Positions 1-5,200 of a stretch of DNA of 8,456 nucleotides are shown here, piece by piece. The DNA is from Chloroflexota bacterium. Lineage in GTDB: Bacteria > Chloroflexota > Anaerolineae > Anaerolineales > Villigracilaceae. The notes below the pieces were generated by a model that saw nothing but the letters and a program-made list of their open reading frames with translations, was not told the origin of the DNA and ran no database searches. The translations under genes were made by a program, and so were the position numbers. Position 1 is the first letter of the stretch, and the number at the start of each line of letters is the position of its first letter. Location of the stretch: positions 1 through 8,456 of the forward strand of contig JAJYOH010000242.1 in NCBI GenBank assembly GCA_021796315.1, given 5' to 3'.

Positions 1-61
1 TGCGTGGATCGGTTACTTTGCTAAAATGTTCTTCGATCACTTCCAGCGGCTTCTTGGACAT
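1..61 (-). CDS. ISAs1-family transposase, N-terminal fragment (runs off window)
   Basis: A minus-strand reading frame opens with ATG at 61-59 and stays open to the window edge, giving 20 residues that include LEVIEEHFSKVTDPR. The pattern of a Leu/Ile-rich helix, then HF, then DPR matches the N-terminal associated domain of ISAs1 (H-repeat) DDE transposases, which typically begin with something like LLEHF...PDPRR. A strong Shine-Dalgarno GGAGGT (66-71, minus strand) sits 4 bases before the ATG, which fixes the start. The catalytic DDE part is not in the window, so whether the transposase is intact cannot be judged. Family assignment rests on a short stretch and is moderate; that this is a real gene start is more certain because of the ribosome binding site. 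Confidence 0.6.
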   Translation of the reverse strand, partial: MSKKPLEVIEEHFSKVTDPR

Positions 62-125
62 GGCTACCTCCATCAGATAGCCAGTTTTACCCCAATTTCC
101 GCTCAGTTTAGATGCGATTGCCCTG
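1..125 (-). mobile_element. End of an insertion sequence, probably ISAs1 family (partial)
   Basis: The left edge carries the 5' part of a minus-strand transposase gene preceded by about 60 bases of leader. Reading the minus strand, the leader starts near position 125 with CAGGGCAATCGCATC, which resembles the terminal inverted repeats that I associate with ISAs1-type elements; I place the outer IS end there by inference. The rest of the element, including the other terminal repeat, lies outside the window, so neither the repeat pair nor a target-site duplication can be verified. If the boundary is right, the element ends about 93 bases upstream of the secD start codon and about 40 bases before a putative secD -10 box. 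Confidence 0.5.
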
Positions 126-142
126 TTAGCTCCAGCGCAAAG

Positions 143-171
143 CACCAAAATCTTCCTGTTCATAGTATAAT
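143..171 (+). promoter_or_regulatory. Putative secD promoter (TATAAT box)
   Basis: A perfect TATAAT lies at 166-171, in front of secD. No good TTGACA-like -35 box is found 16-18 bases upstream; the sequence there is AC-rich. Transcription would begin near 178, leaving a leader of about 40 bases before the secD ATG at 219. The assignment is by consensus match only. Confidence 0.4.
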
Positions 172-180
172 CACGCCGCG

Positions 181-204
181 CCAGCCAAAGGCTGGTATTT
201 TTTT
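181..204 (+). terminator. Hairpin with T-run in the secD leader
   Basis: CCAGCC (181-186), a 3-base AAA loop and GGCTGG (190-195) form a 6-bp GC-rich stem followed closely by a run of seven T (198-204), the form of a rho-independent terminator on the plus strand. It lies between the putative TATAAT box and secD. It could be the old terminator of a gene that stood upstream before the IS inserted, or a leader hairpin or attenuator of secD itself. There is no matching T-run on the other strand, so it does not serve the transposase gene. Confidence 0.45.
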
Positions 205-218
205 GGACGGAGTAAACC

Positions 219-1652
219 ATGAATCGTAGCCGAAACACTTGGCTGATCGTGATGATCGTTGTCCTGATCGCCTTCTCGCTCTGGGTGGATCTCAGCAAGA
301 ATATCACGATCCAGAACCCTCTCAACAATACATATCTCGTTAATCGCAATACCGATATTCAGTTAGGCCTTGACCTGCGCGGCGGTCTACAAACCCTGCT
401 TCAAGCCGACGTGGCCGATTGCGCTTCTGTAAAAGCGGCCGATCTTGAAACCACGCGCACCATTTTGCAAAACCGCGCCAACGCGCTGGGCGTCAGCGAG
501 ATCACCATGCAAACTGCGGGCAATTGCCGCATTGTGGCCGAATTCCCCGGCGTCACCAACCCGGAACAAGTTGTGGCCGCCTTGCAGCAAACCGCCTTGC
601 TTGAATTCATAGACGCCGGCAACACTCCGCTTACGATCGGAACAAAAGTCCAAACCGACTACGGTCAGTCTGCAACTGCCACGCAACCCACCGCGACGCC
701 TGCCGCGGCTACCGCTACCCCAAGCGCAGCCGCATCTGCTTCTGCTACCCCCGCCGCTGCTGCAACTCCCACACCGACCGTTTATCACACCGTTATGACT
801 GGAGCCGCTCTGAGCACAGTTTCGGTACAAGTAGGCACGAAGCCAGGCTCTTATGAGATTTCCTTCACTCTCAAGCCCGATTCAACACAGTTGTTCGCAG
901 ATTACACATCATCTCACATTGGAAAAATTCTTGCCATTGTTCTTGATAAAAGTGTGATCTCATCGCCATCCATCCAAAGTGCCATCACAGGCGGAACCGG
1001 TTCCATCACCGGAAGCTTTACATCTGCTGAAGCCAACTCATTGGCAGTTCAGCTTCGCTACGGCTCCCTGCCTGTGCCTGTAAAAGTTGTCGAAAGCCAA
1101 ACCGTTGGCGCCACCCTCGGCGAAGACTCCGTCCGCAAGAGCCTTACAGCAGGTGCAATCGGATTGGCCGTGGTCATTCTGTTCATGGCGCTCTATTATC
1201 GCCTGCCCGGCATTATCGCCGACCTTGCCCTGATAACTTACGCTTTGATCTCTTTCATGCTCTTCAAGATGGTCCCGATCACGTTGTCGCTGCCTGGCAT
1301 CGCCGGTTTTATCTTGAGTATAGGCATGGCCGTGGATGCGAACGTTCTGATCTTTGAACGTCTCAAAGAGGAACTGCGCGCGGGCCGTACGCTTAGCCAG
1401 GCTATTGACCTTGGCTGGAGCCGCGCCTGGCCTTCCATTCGAGATTCAAACTCATCCACACTCATCACGTGTCTCATCCTCTACATCTTTGGCAACAGCT
1501 TTGGCGCCAGCATGGTGAAGGGCTTCTCGATCAACCTTGCATTGGGCGTGGTTGTCTCGCTCTTTACGGCCATCATCGTGACGCGCACCTATCTGCACCT
1601 GGTACTCGACAACCTAAAACTCGGCGAGCACCCGCGCTGGTTTGGGCTTTAG
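219..1652 (+). CDS. secD: Protein translocase subunit SecD
   Basis: SecD works with SecF beside the SecYEG channel, using the proton motive force to pull exported proteins across the membrane. The 477-residue product starts with a membrane segment (about 7-25), then carries the hallmark LGLDLRGG (49-56) of the first periplasmic domain and LQNRANALGVSE (83-94). The second half of that domain, LKPDSTQLFADYT (218-230) and LRYGSLPVPVKV (279-290), leads into a five-helix membrane block with the conserved GMAVDANVLIFERLKEE (369-385). Between the two halves is an Ala/Thr/Pro-rich, probably unstructured linker (about 151-187), reminiscent of the Pro/Ala-rich inserts in actinobacterial SecD. The ATG is preceded by GGAG (209-212) at 6 bases. 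secF follows after 18 bases, so the two are surely co-transcribed. The conserved motifs make this call secure. Confidence 0.97.
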   Translation: MNRSRNTWLIVMIVVLIAFSLWVDLSKNITIQNPLNNTYLVNRNTDIQLGLDLRGGLQTLLQADVADCASVKAADLETTRTILQNRANALGVSEITMQTAGNCRIVAEFPGVTNPEQVVAALQQTALLEFIDAGNTPLTIGTKVQTDYGQSATATQPTATPAAATATPSAAASASATPAAAATPTPTVYHTVMTGAALSTVSVQVGTKPGSYEISFTLKPDSTQLFADYTSSHIGKILAIVLDKSVISSPSIQSAITGGTGSITGSFTSAEANSLAVQLRYGSLPVPVKVVESQTVGATLGEDSVRKSLTAGAIGLAVVILFMALYYRLPGIIADLALITYALISFMLFKMVPITLSLPGIAGFILSIGMAVDANVLIFERLKEELRAGRTLSQAIDLGWSRAWPSIRDSNSSTLITCLILYIFGNSFGASMVKGFSINLALGVVVSLFTAIIVTRTYLHLVLDNLKLGEHPRWFGL

Positions 1653-1670
1653 GAGCAGGAGAACACTATC

Positions 1671-2624
1671 ATGAATATCATCAAGAATCGTTATCTCTAC
1701 TTCCTGATCTCCCTGCTGGTAATTGTGCCGGGGGTCGTCTTCATGGCTATGCATTGGATCAGCACGAAAGAAGGCCCGCTGGCTCTGGGCATTGACTTCC
1801 GAGGCGGTTCCCTGCTCGAAGTTCAGTTCGCAGGAAAACTTCCGTCAATCGCTGATATACAAACCGTCTATGGTCAGTTCCAGTCCACCACTGGTCAATC
1901 TTTGAGCGACATGATTATCCAGCCGCTTGGCACCGACTCTTATTCGATCACTTCCAAGCAAATTGACGACGCCACCAAGGGAAAAATCGTTGCCGCTCTA
2001 CAAGCCAAGACTGGCGCCACAGTAACAGTTCAAAACTTCACATCAGTCTCGGCCTCGGTAGGCGCAGAAGTTACCAATGCTGCCGGCCTTGCGATCCTGA
2101 TGGCCGCCCTTGCCATCCTGCTTTACATTTGGTACGCCTTCCGCGAAGTGGAACATCCCGTTCGTTATGGAACAGCCGCCATCATCGCCATGCTCCACGA
2201 TGTCTTTGTGGTGCTCGGCGTGGAGGCCATGCTTGGTTATTTCCTGGGCTGGGAAGCCGATGCCCTCTTCCTAACCGCGGTCCTGACAGTAATTGGGTTC
2301 TCCGTTCACGACACCATCGTGGTGTTTGACCGCATCCGCGAAAACGCCAACATCTATCGCCGCGTTGAATACGAGAAGATGGTCAATCATTCCATTGTCC
2401 AAACACTTGACCGCTCGATCAACACCCAACTCACAGTGATGTTCACGCTTTTTGCGCTGGCGCTCTTCGGCGGCGATACGATCCGTCACTTTGTAATTAT
2501 CCTGTTGGTCGGTATCTTCAGCGGTACATATTCATCCATCTTTAATGCCTCGCCCATTTTGGTAGTCTGGGAAAATAAGGAATGGAAGAATTGGTTTAAA
2601 CGCAAAGAAACAGCGGCCGCCTGA
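1671..2624 (+). CDS. secF: Protein translocase subunit SecF
   Basis: SecF is the partner of SecD in the proton-driven export motor. The 317-residue product has an N-terminal membrane segment (about 7-27) and the LGIDFRGGSLLEVQF motif (39-53) that parallels the SecD signature. A short periplasmic domain runs to about 120, then NFTSVSASVGAEV (122-134) opens a block of five membrane helices. The block holds the diagnostic AMLHDVFVVLGV (173-184) and VIGFSVHDTIVVFDRIREN (207-225), followed by RSINTQLTV (248-256). A basic tail (NWFKRKE) stays in the cytoplasm. The length is normal for SecF, and D177, D214 and R221 are the kind of charged residues conserved in proton-conducting SecDF. AGGAGA (1657-1662) lies 8 bases before the ATG and fixes the start. 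An intrinsic terminator follows, so secD-secF form a two-gene unit in this window. Confidence 0.97.
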   Translation: MNIIKNRYLYFLISLLVIVPGVVFMAMHWISTKEGPLALGIDFRGGSLLEVQFAGKLPSIADIQTVYGQFQSTTGQSLSDMIIQPLGTDSYSITSKQIDDATKGKIVAALQAKTGATVTVQNFTSVSASVGAEVTNAAGLAILMAALAILLYIWYAFREVEHPVRYGTAAIIAMLHDVFVVLGVEAMLGYFLGWEADALFLTAVLTVIGFSVHDTIVVFDRIRENANIYRRVEYEKMVNHSIVQTLDRSINTQLTVMFTLFALALFGGDTIRHFVIILLVGIFSGTYSSIFNASPILVVWENKEWKNWFKRKETAAA

Positions 2625-2646
2625 CACGATCGAATTTCAATATCAC

Positions 2647-2685
2647 AAAGGCGCATCGCGAAGATGCGCTTTTATTTTTTTTTTT
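2647..2685 (+). terminator. Rho-independent terminator of secDF
   Basis: GCGCATC (2651-2657), a 5-base GCGAA loop and GATGCGC (2663-2669) make a 7-bp perfect stem, extended by a G-T wobble and A-T pairs. A long T-run (2670-2685, broken by a single A) follows directly. It lies 23 bases after the secF stop codon and should end secDF transcription strongly. Only 17 bases separate it from the next start codon, so the downstream gene has little room for a promoter of its own outside this hairpin. Confidence 0.9.
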
Positions 2686-2702
2686 ACAGGGAAAAAACTT
2701 AA

Positions 2703-3587
2703 ATGCGACATGTTACATTGGTTACCCGGAGCCTGGTTACGGGCTTTCTTTTCGCACTCGCTTCATGCGGACCTCTGGCGGAATCCATTAAAACAGTTGC
2801 ATCAACAACTGAAACGGCCACCCGCTTACCGGTCCAGGATGAACCGGCGGCATCAACCGCGTCAACTCAAATTCAAATATGGCGCCCCGCGCCGGGAGCA
2901 ACATGGCAATGGCAGCTCGACACTCCCGTTGATAAATCAGTGAACGCGCAAGTTTTCGACATCGATCTATTTGAAAATGACGCATCCGTTGTGGCGGCCT
3001 TGCACGCAAAGGGAGCAAAGGTGATTTGCTACACCAGCGTTGGTTCACGCGAAGATTGGCGTCCCGACGCAAATCAATTCCCGAAAGAAGTTGTTGGCAA
3101 AGATTATCCGGGCTGGTCCAGAGAAAAATTTCTTGACATCAGGCAAATTGACAAATTGGCGCCGATTAAGTTGGCACGCCTGGATATGTGCAAAGCAAAA
3201 GGATTTGACGCAATCGAGCCGGACAACATTGACACTTACAACACAGACACTGGCTTCCCACTGACCTACGAGGATCAACTGAAATATAATCGCTGGCTGG
3301 CTGAGCAGGCCCACGCACGCGGTCTTTCGATTGGCTTGAAAAACGATGGCGATCAGGCAATGGATTTGGTCAACAATTTTGACTGGGCGCTGACAGAGGA
3401 TTGCTTCCATCAGAAATGGTGCGACCAAATGAAGCCATTTATTCAACAAAACAAGGCGGTGTTCGCCGCCGAATATACAGATACCGGCATCATACTTGAT
3501 GACTTTTGCAGGCCGGCGAAGGAAATGAAGTTCAGCGCCATCTTTAAGAACCGCAACCTGGACGCATTCCGGAAAGCTTGTCCATGA
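2703..3587 (+). CDS. GH114-family lipoprotein (predicted endo-alpha-1,4-polygalactosaminidase)
   Basis: This 294-residue protein has a lipoprotein signal: an N-terminal Arg/His, a hydrophobic stretch and a lipobox LASC with the acylated Cys at 22, followed by a Thr/Ser-rich linker to about 57. The rest matches the GH114 TIM barrel. Landmarks in order are WQWQLDT (68-74), DIDLFEND (86-93), CYTSVGSREDWRPDA (109-123), LDIR (144-147), FDAIEPDNID (168-177), GLKND (211-215), TEDC (231-234) and EYTD (257-260). Characterised members cleave alpha-1,4-linked galactosamine polymers found in biofilm and cell-surface polysaccharides. The acidic residues of EPDNID and of TED are the likely active-site carboxylates by family analogy. 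Six further Cys residues (109, 163, 234, 240, 269, 293) could form disulfides outside the cell. The ribosome binding site is weak (AGGGA, 2687-2691). The stop overlaps the next gene's ATG. Family assignment is strong; the exact substrate is inferred. Confidence 0.88.
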   Translation: MRHVTLVTRSLVTGFLFALASCGPLAESIKTVASTTETATRLPVQDEPAASTASTQIQIWRPAPGATWQWQLDTPVDKSVNAQVFDIDLFENDASVVAALHAKGAKVICYTSVGSREDWRPDANQFPKEVVGKDYPGWSREKFLDIRQIDKLAPIKLARLDMCKAKGFDAIEPDNIDTYNTDTGFPLTYEDQLKYNRWLAEQAHARGLSIGLKNDGDQAMDLVNNFDWALTEDCFHQKWCDQMKPFIQQNKAVFAAEYTDTGIILDDFCRPAKEMKFSAIFKNRNLDAFRKACP

Positions 3588-4198
3588 ACTTTCTCATCAA
3601 AGGGTTTATTCTCGGTTTCGCCATCGCCGCACCTGTTGGACCAATCGGCGTACTTTGCATCCGCCGAACGTTGGCAAACGGAAAAAGAAGCGGCTTCTTC
3701 TCCGGTCTCGGTGCGGCGACTGCCGACATGTTTTACGGTGCGGTGGCCGCCTTTGGGCTGACAGCCATTCAGTCGTTTTTGCATGGTTGGCAATTCTGGC
3801 TTCGATTTATCGGCGGTTTGTTTCTTCTATATCTCGGTGTTCAAACATTTTTTTCGAAGCCTGCTGAATCTGCCGCGCAAATAAAGGGAACACGCGGCGG
3901 ACTGCTCGGCGCATATTTATCCACTGTTTTTCTCACACTGACCAATCTGGCCACGATCATTTCTTTCACTATAATTTTTGCAGGGCTCGGGTTTTCAAGA
4001 ACAGACGGAAACTATTCGTCTGCAGCTTTTCTTGTGCTGGGTGTTTTTCTCGGCTCCGCCGCATGGTGGCTGACCCTAAGTTCCGTGGTTGGATTTTTCC
4101 GCGAAAGATTCACGAGCCAGTGGATGATCTGGGTCAACAGAATCGCAGGATCGATCATTCTTGTATTTGGAGTAGTGGCATTTATAACTTTTCAATAA
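3584..4198 (+). CDS. LysE/RhtB-family amino-acid exporter-like membrane protein
   Basis: A 204-residue, very hydrophobic protein with about six predicted membrane segments (near 5-25, 39-60, 70-89, 107-133, 147-171 and 184-202), the size and layout of LysE/RhtB exporters. The first helix carries AAPVGPIGVLCIRRTLANG (15-33), the family's signature region, and LTNLATIISF (119-128) sits where the family has its LTNPxxxxFF motif. These proteins export amino acids or related small molecules, but the substrate cannot be read from sequence. I chose the ATG at 3584 over a TTG at 3578: the ATG overlaps the TGA of the upstream gene (ATGA) and has GGAAAG (3571-3576) at a suitable 7 bases. This overlap implies translational coupling with the GH114 lipoprotein. 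No terminator is evident downstream. Confidence 0.85.
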   Translation: MNFLIKGFILGFAIAAPVGPIGVLCIRRTLANGKRSGFFSGLGAATADMFYGAVAAFGLTAIQSFLHGWQFWLRFIGGLFLLYLGVQTFFSKPAESAAQIKGTRGGLLGAYLSTVFLTLTNLATIISFTIIFAGLGFSRTDGNYSSAAFLVLGVFLGSAAWWLTLSSVVGFFRERFTSQWMIWVNRIAGSIILVFGVVAFITFQ

Positions 4199-4236
4199 CT
4201 GTTAACCAAATTGTAAACCGGGTTTCCCTTAGGCAG

Positions 4237-4245
4237 TGCTAAAAT
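4237..4245 (+). promoter_or_regulatory. Putative extended -10 promoter for the small secreted protein gene
   Basis: TGCTAAAAT matches an extended -10 element (TGn followed by a TATAAT-like box with one mismatch), which can work without a good -35 box. It lies 62 bases before the ATG at 4308. A TTGTAA at 4211-4216 is too far away (23 bases) for a normal -35. The surrounding gap (4199-4307) holds nothing else that I recognise. Confidence 0.35.
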
Positions 4246-4296
4246 GTTTTATGCGAGCGGTCAAAAAACATTCGGGCAGGTTTTAGTTGGAACAGG

Positions 4297-4302
4297 AAAG
4301 GA
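4297..4302 (+). promoter_or_regulatory. Ribosome binding site deciding the start at 4308
   Basis: AAAGGA ends 5 bases before the ATG at 4308. The frame also stays open upstream to a TTG at 4287, but that TTG has no Shine-Dalgarno sequence and would place MEQERNN in front of an otherwise perfect signal peptide beginning MKKFF. The ATG is therefore the better start. Confidence 0.7.
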
Positions 4303-4307
4303 ATAAT

Positions 4308-4727
4308 ATGAAGAAGTTTTTTTCACATAGCGCCACTATTCTATTGTTGTCCATTGTACTTTTGTCAACAGCAGCGGCGGCACCCGCGCCCCAACCGAAC
4401 GCAGCATTCACACTGGTTCAGGGTCTGCCTGCTGTAATGCAAGTCGGCGAATCCTACACCGTTGAAATACAGATGACCAGCGACACACCCTTTGCGGCTG
4501 CCACAGCCCTGCCTACTGCTTATTTCCCAGGCCGCTATGTAGTTGCAGCCCAGGGCGATCACAGCGGACGAGGGACAACAGCCACATTCTATGTAACTTT
4601 CACAGCGAAAGGTTCCACGTCACAACTGCCGGGCGGAGTTGCGCCAGTCGCAGTAGTGGCAGGAGCACATTATCAGGGCGGCTTTGTAGTGTCCCAACGT
4701 TTTGATTTTCTAGTTACTGTACCGTAA
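4308..4727 (+). CDS. Small secreted protein of unknown function
   Basis: I do not recognise a named family for this 139-residue protein. It has a textbook Sec signal peptide: MKK, a hydrophobic core (about 9-20) and a run of Ala with probable signal peptidase I cleavage near residue 25 (AAA before AP). The mature part, about 114 residues, is rich in Val, Thr and Ala with alternating hydrophobic residues (for example TVEIQM, ATFYVTF and FDFLVTV), which suggests an all-beta, immunoglobulin-like sandwich. The phrase QVGESYTVEIQM (46-56) resembles openings of Ig-like domains. There are no Cys, no lipobox, no membrane anchor and no sorting signal after the signal peptide, so it is likely released or held at the surface by a partner. 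It appears to be a single-gene unit with its own promoter and a strong terminator. Confidence 0.75.
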   Translation: MKKFFSHSATILLLSIVLLSTAAAAPAPQPNAAFTLVQGLPAVMQVGESYTVEIQMTSDTPFAAATALPTAYFPGRYVVAAQGDHSGRGTTATFYVTFTAKGSTSQLPGGVAPVAVVAGAHYQGGFVVSQRFDFLVTVP

Positions 4728-4785
4728 ATAAAAAATTAAAAAGACAGGCCTCCTGTGTACACAGGAGGCCTGTTGCGTTTTTGTT
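4728..4785. terminator. Bidirectional terminator built on a perfect 30-bp palindrome
   Basis: ACAGGCCTCCTGTGT (4744-4758) is followed at once by its exact reverse complement (4759-4773), giving a 15-bp perfect stem with the loop taken from the central bases. On the plus side a T-rich run follows (4778-4782); on the minus side the A-rich stretch at 4728-4742 reads as a long T-run. It sits between the convergent small secreted protein gene (ends 4727) and the SCP2 gene (ends 4787) and should terminate both transcripts. Confidence 0.92.
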
Positions 4786-4786
4786 G

Positions 4787-5116
4787 TTATCGTATCTTGA
4801 ACATCTGCATCATCTTCATTGCCAGGTTCAAGTCACCGCCTAATTTGATCTTGCCCTGCATGAAAGCCTGCATTCCGTCCAACTCGCCGGTGAAAATCTT
4901 GACGTAGTCGGAAGAGTCGGCGGTCAAAGTCATGGTCGGGGGCGTAGCAGAAGAACCCTGCGCTACAGCAACTTTGCCATCCTTGATGGTGGCATTCCAT
5001 TCACCCGGCTCTGCGCCAGTGAATTTAAATTGAATAATCGCGCTCACGCCCATTGCCTTTTCCGCAATGAATGCGCCCGGCATTTTTGACATCAGTTCCG
5101 AAATTGTAAGAGGCAT
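4787..5116 (-). CDS. SCP2 sterol-binding domain protein
   Basis: A 109-residue protein that is essentially one SCP2 (sterol carrier protein 2) domain. Typical features are the N-terminal helix with MPGAF (12-16), an antiparallel sheet including IIQFKFTG (27-34) and WNATIKDGKVAV (40-51), then PTMTLTADSSDYVKIFTGEL (60-79) and the C-terminal AFMQGKIKLGGDLNLAMKM (84-102), which closes the hydrophobic tunnel. SCP2 domains bind lipids such as fatty acids and acyl-CoAs in a nonpolar cavity; there is no catalytic motif. Its position after the thiolase, on the same strand and 84 bases downstream, suggests it serves beta-oxidation by carrying lipid or acyl-CoA. AAGGAG (5125-5130, minus strand) lies 8 bases before the ATG. 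No signal peptide is present, so it is cytoplasmic. Confidence 0.9.
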   Translation of the reverse strand: MPLTISELMSKMPGAFIAEKAMGVSAIIQFKFTGAEPGEWNATIKDGKVAVAQGSSATPPTMTLTADSSDYVKIFTGELDGMQAFMQGKIKLGGDLNLAMKMMQMFKIR

Positions 5117-5136
5117 TTTCTTTTCTCCTTGTGGTC

Positions 5137-5192
5137 TTACGGATTACGTTTTACGCATTACGTAATACGTGATTCGTGATGCGTAAAACGCC
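5137..5192. repeat. Array of eight 7-bp units that also forms a 16-bp inverted repeat
   Basis: From 5137 the sequence divides cleanly into eight heptamers, each with CG at positions 4-5. The first four read TTACGNN; the later ones drift through ATACGTG and ATTCGTG to ATGCGTA and AAACGCC. The same stretch holds an inverted repeat: CGTTTTACGCATTACG (5147-5162) and CGTGATGCGTAAAACG (5175-5190) pair at 15 of 16 positions around a 12-base loop. It lies between the thiolase stop codon and the SCP2 ribosome binding site, within the operon. Short tandem heptamers are known from cyanobacteria, and similar ACG-rich intergenic words occur in Chloroflexota as I remember them, but I cannot check this. There is no T-run, so it is not a classical terminator. 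Confidence 0.75.
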
Positions 5193-5200
5193 CAATTCGC

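Noticed and set aside
26..229. 67-codon plus-strand frame across the IS end and secD leader
   Set aside because: It crosses the transposase start, the putative promoter and the hairpin, overlaps the secD start, and has no ribosome binding site or family resemblance.
387..830. 147-codon open frame on the minus strand inside secD
   Set aside because: It is antisense to secD and its Gly/Arg/Ser-rich composition is a mirror of the Ala/Thr/Pro linker codons. It has no convincing ribosome binding site or family resemblance.
2686..2702. A separate promoter for the GH114 gene
   Set aside because: Only 17 bases separate the terminator T-run from the ATG, and no -10/-35 pair is visible there or in the secF-terminator gap, so no promoter can be supported.
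3045..3449. 134-codon minus-strand frame inside the GH114 gene
   Set aside because: It is antisense to a clear GH114 domain and has no ribosome binding site or known motif.
4211..4216. TTGTAA as a -35 box for the small secreted protein gene
   Set aside because: It is 23 bases from the TAAAAT box, too far for a normal sigma-70 type promoter; an extended -10 alone is the simpler reading.
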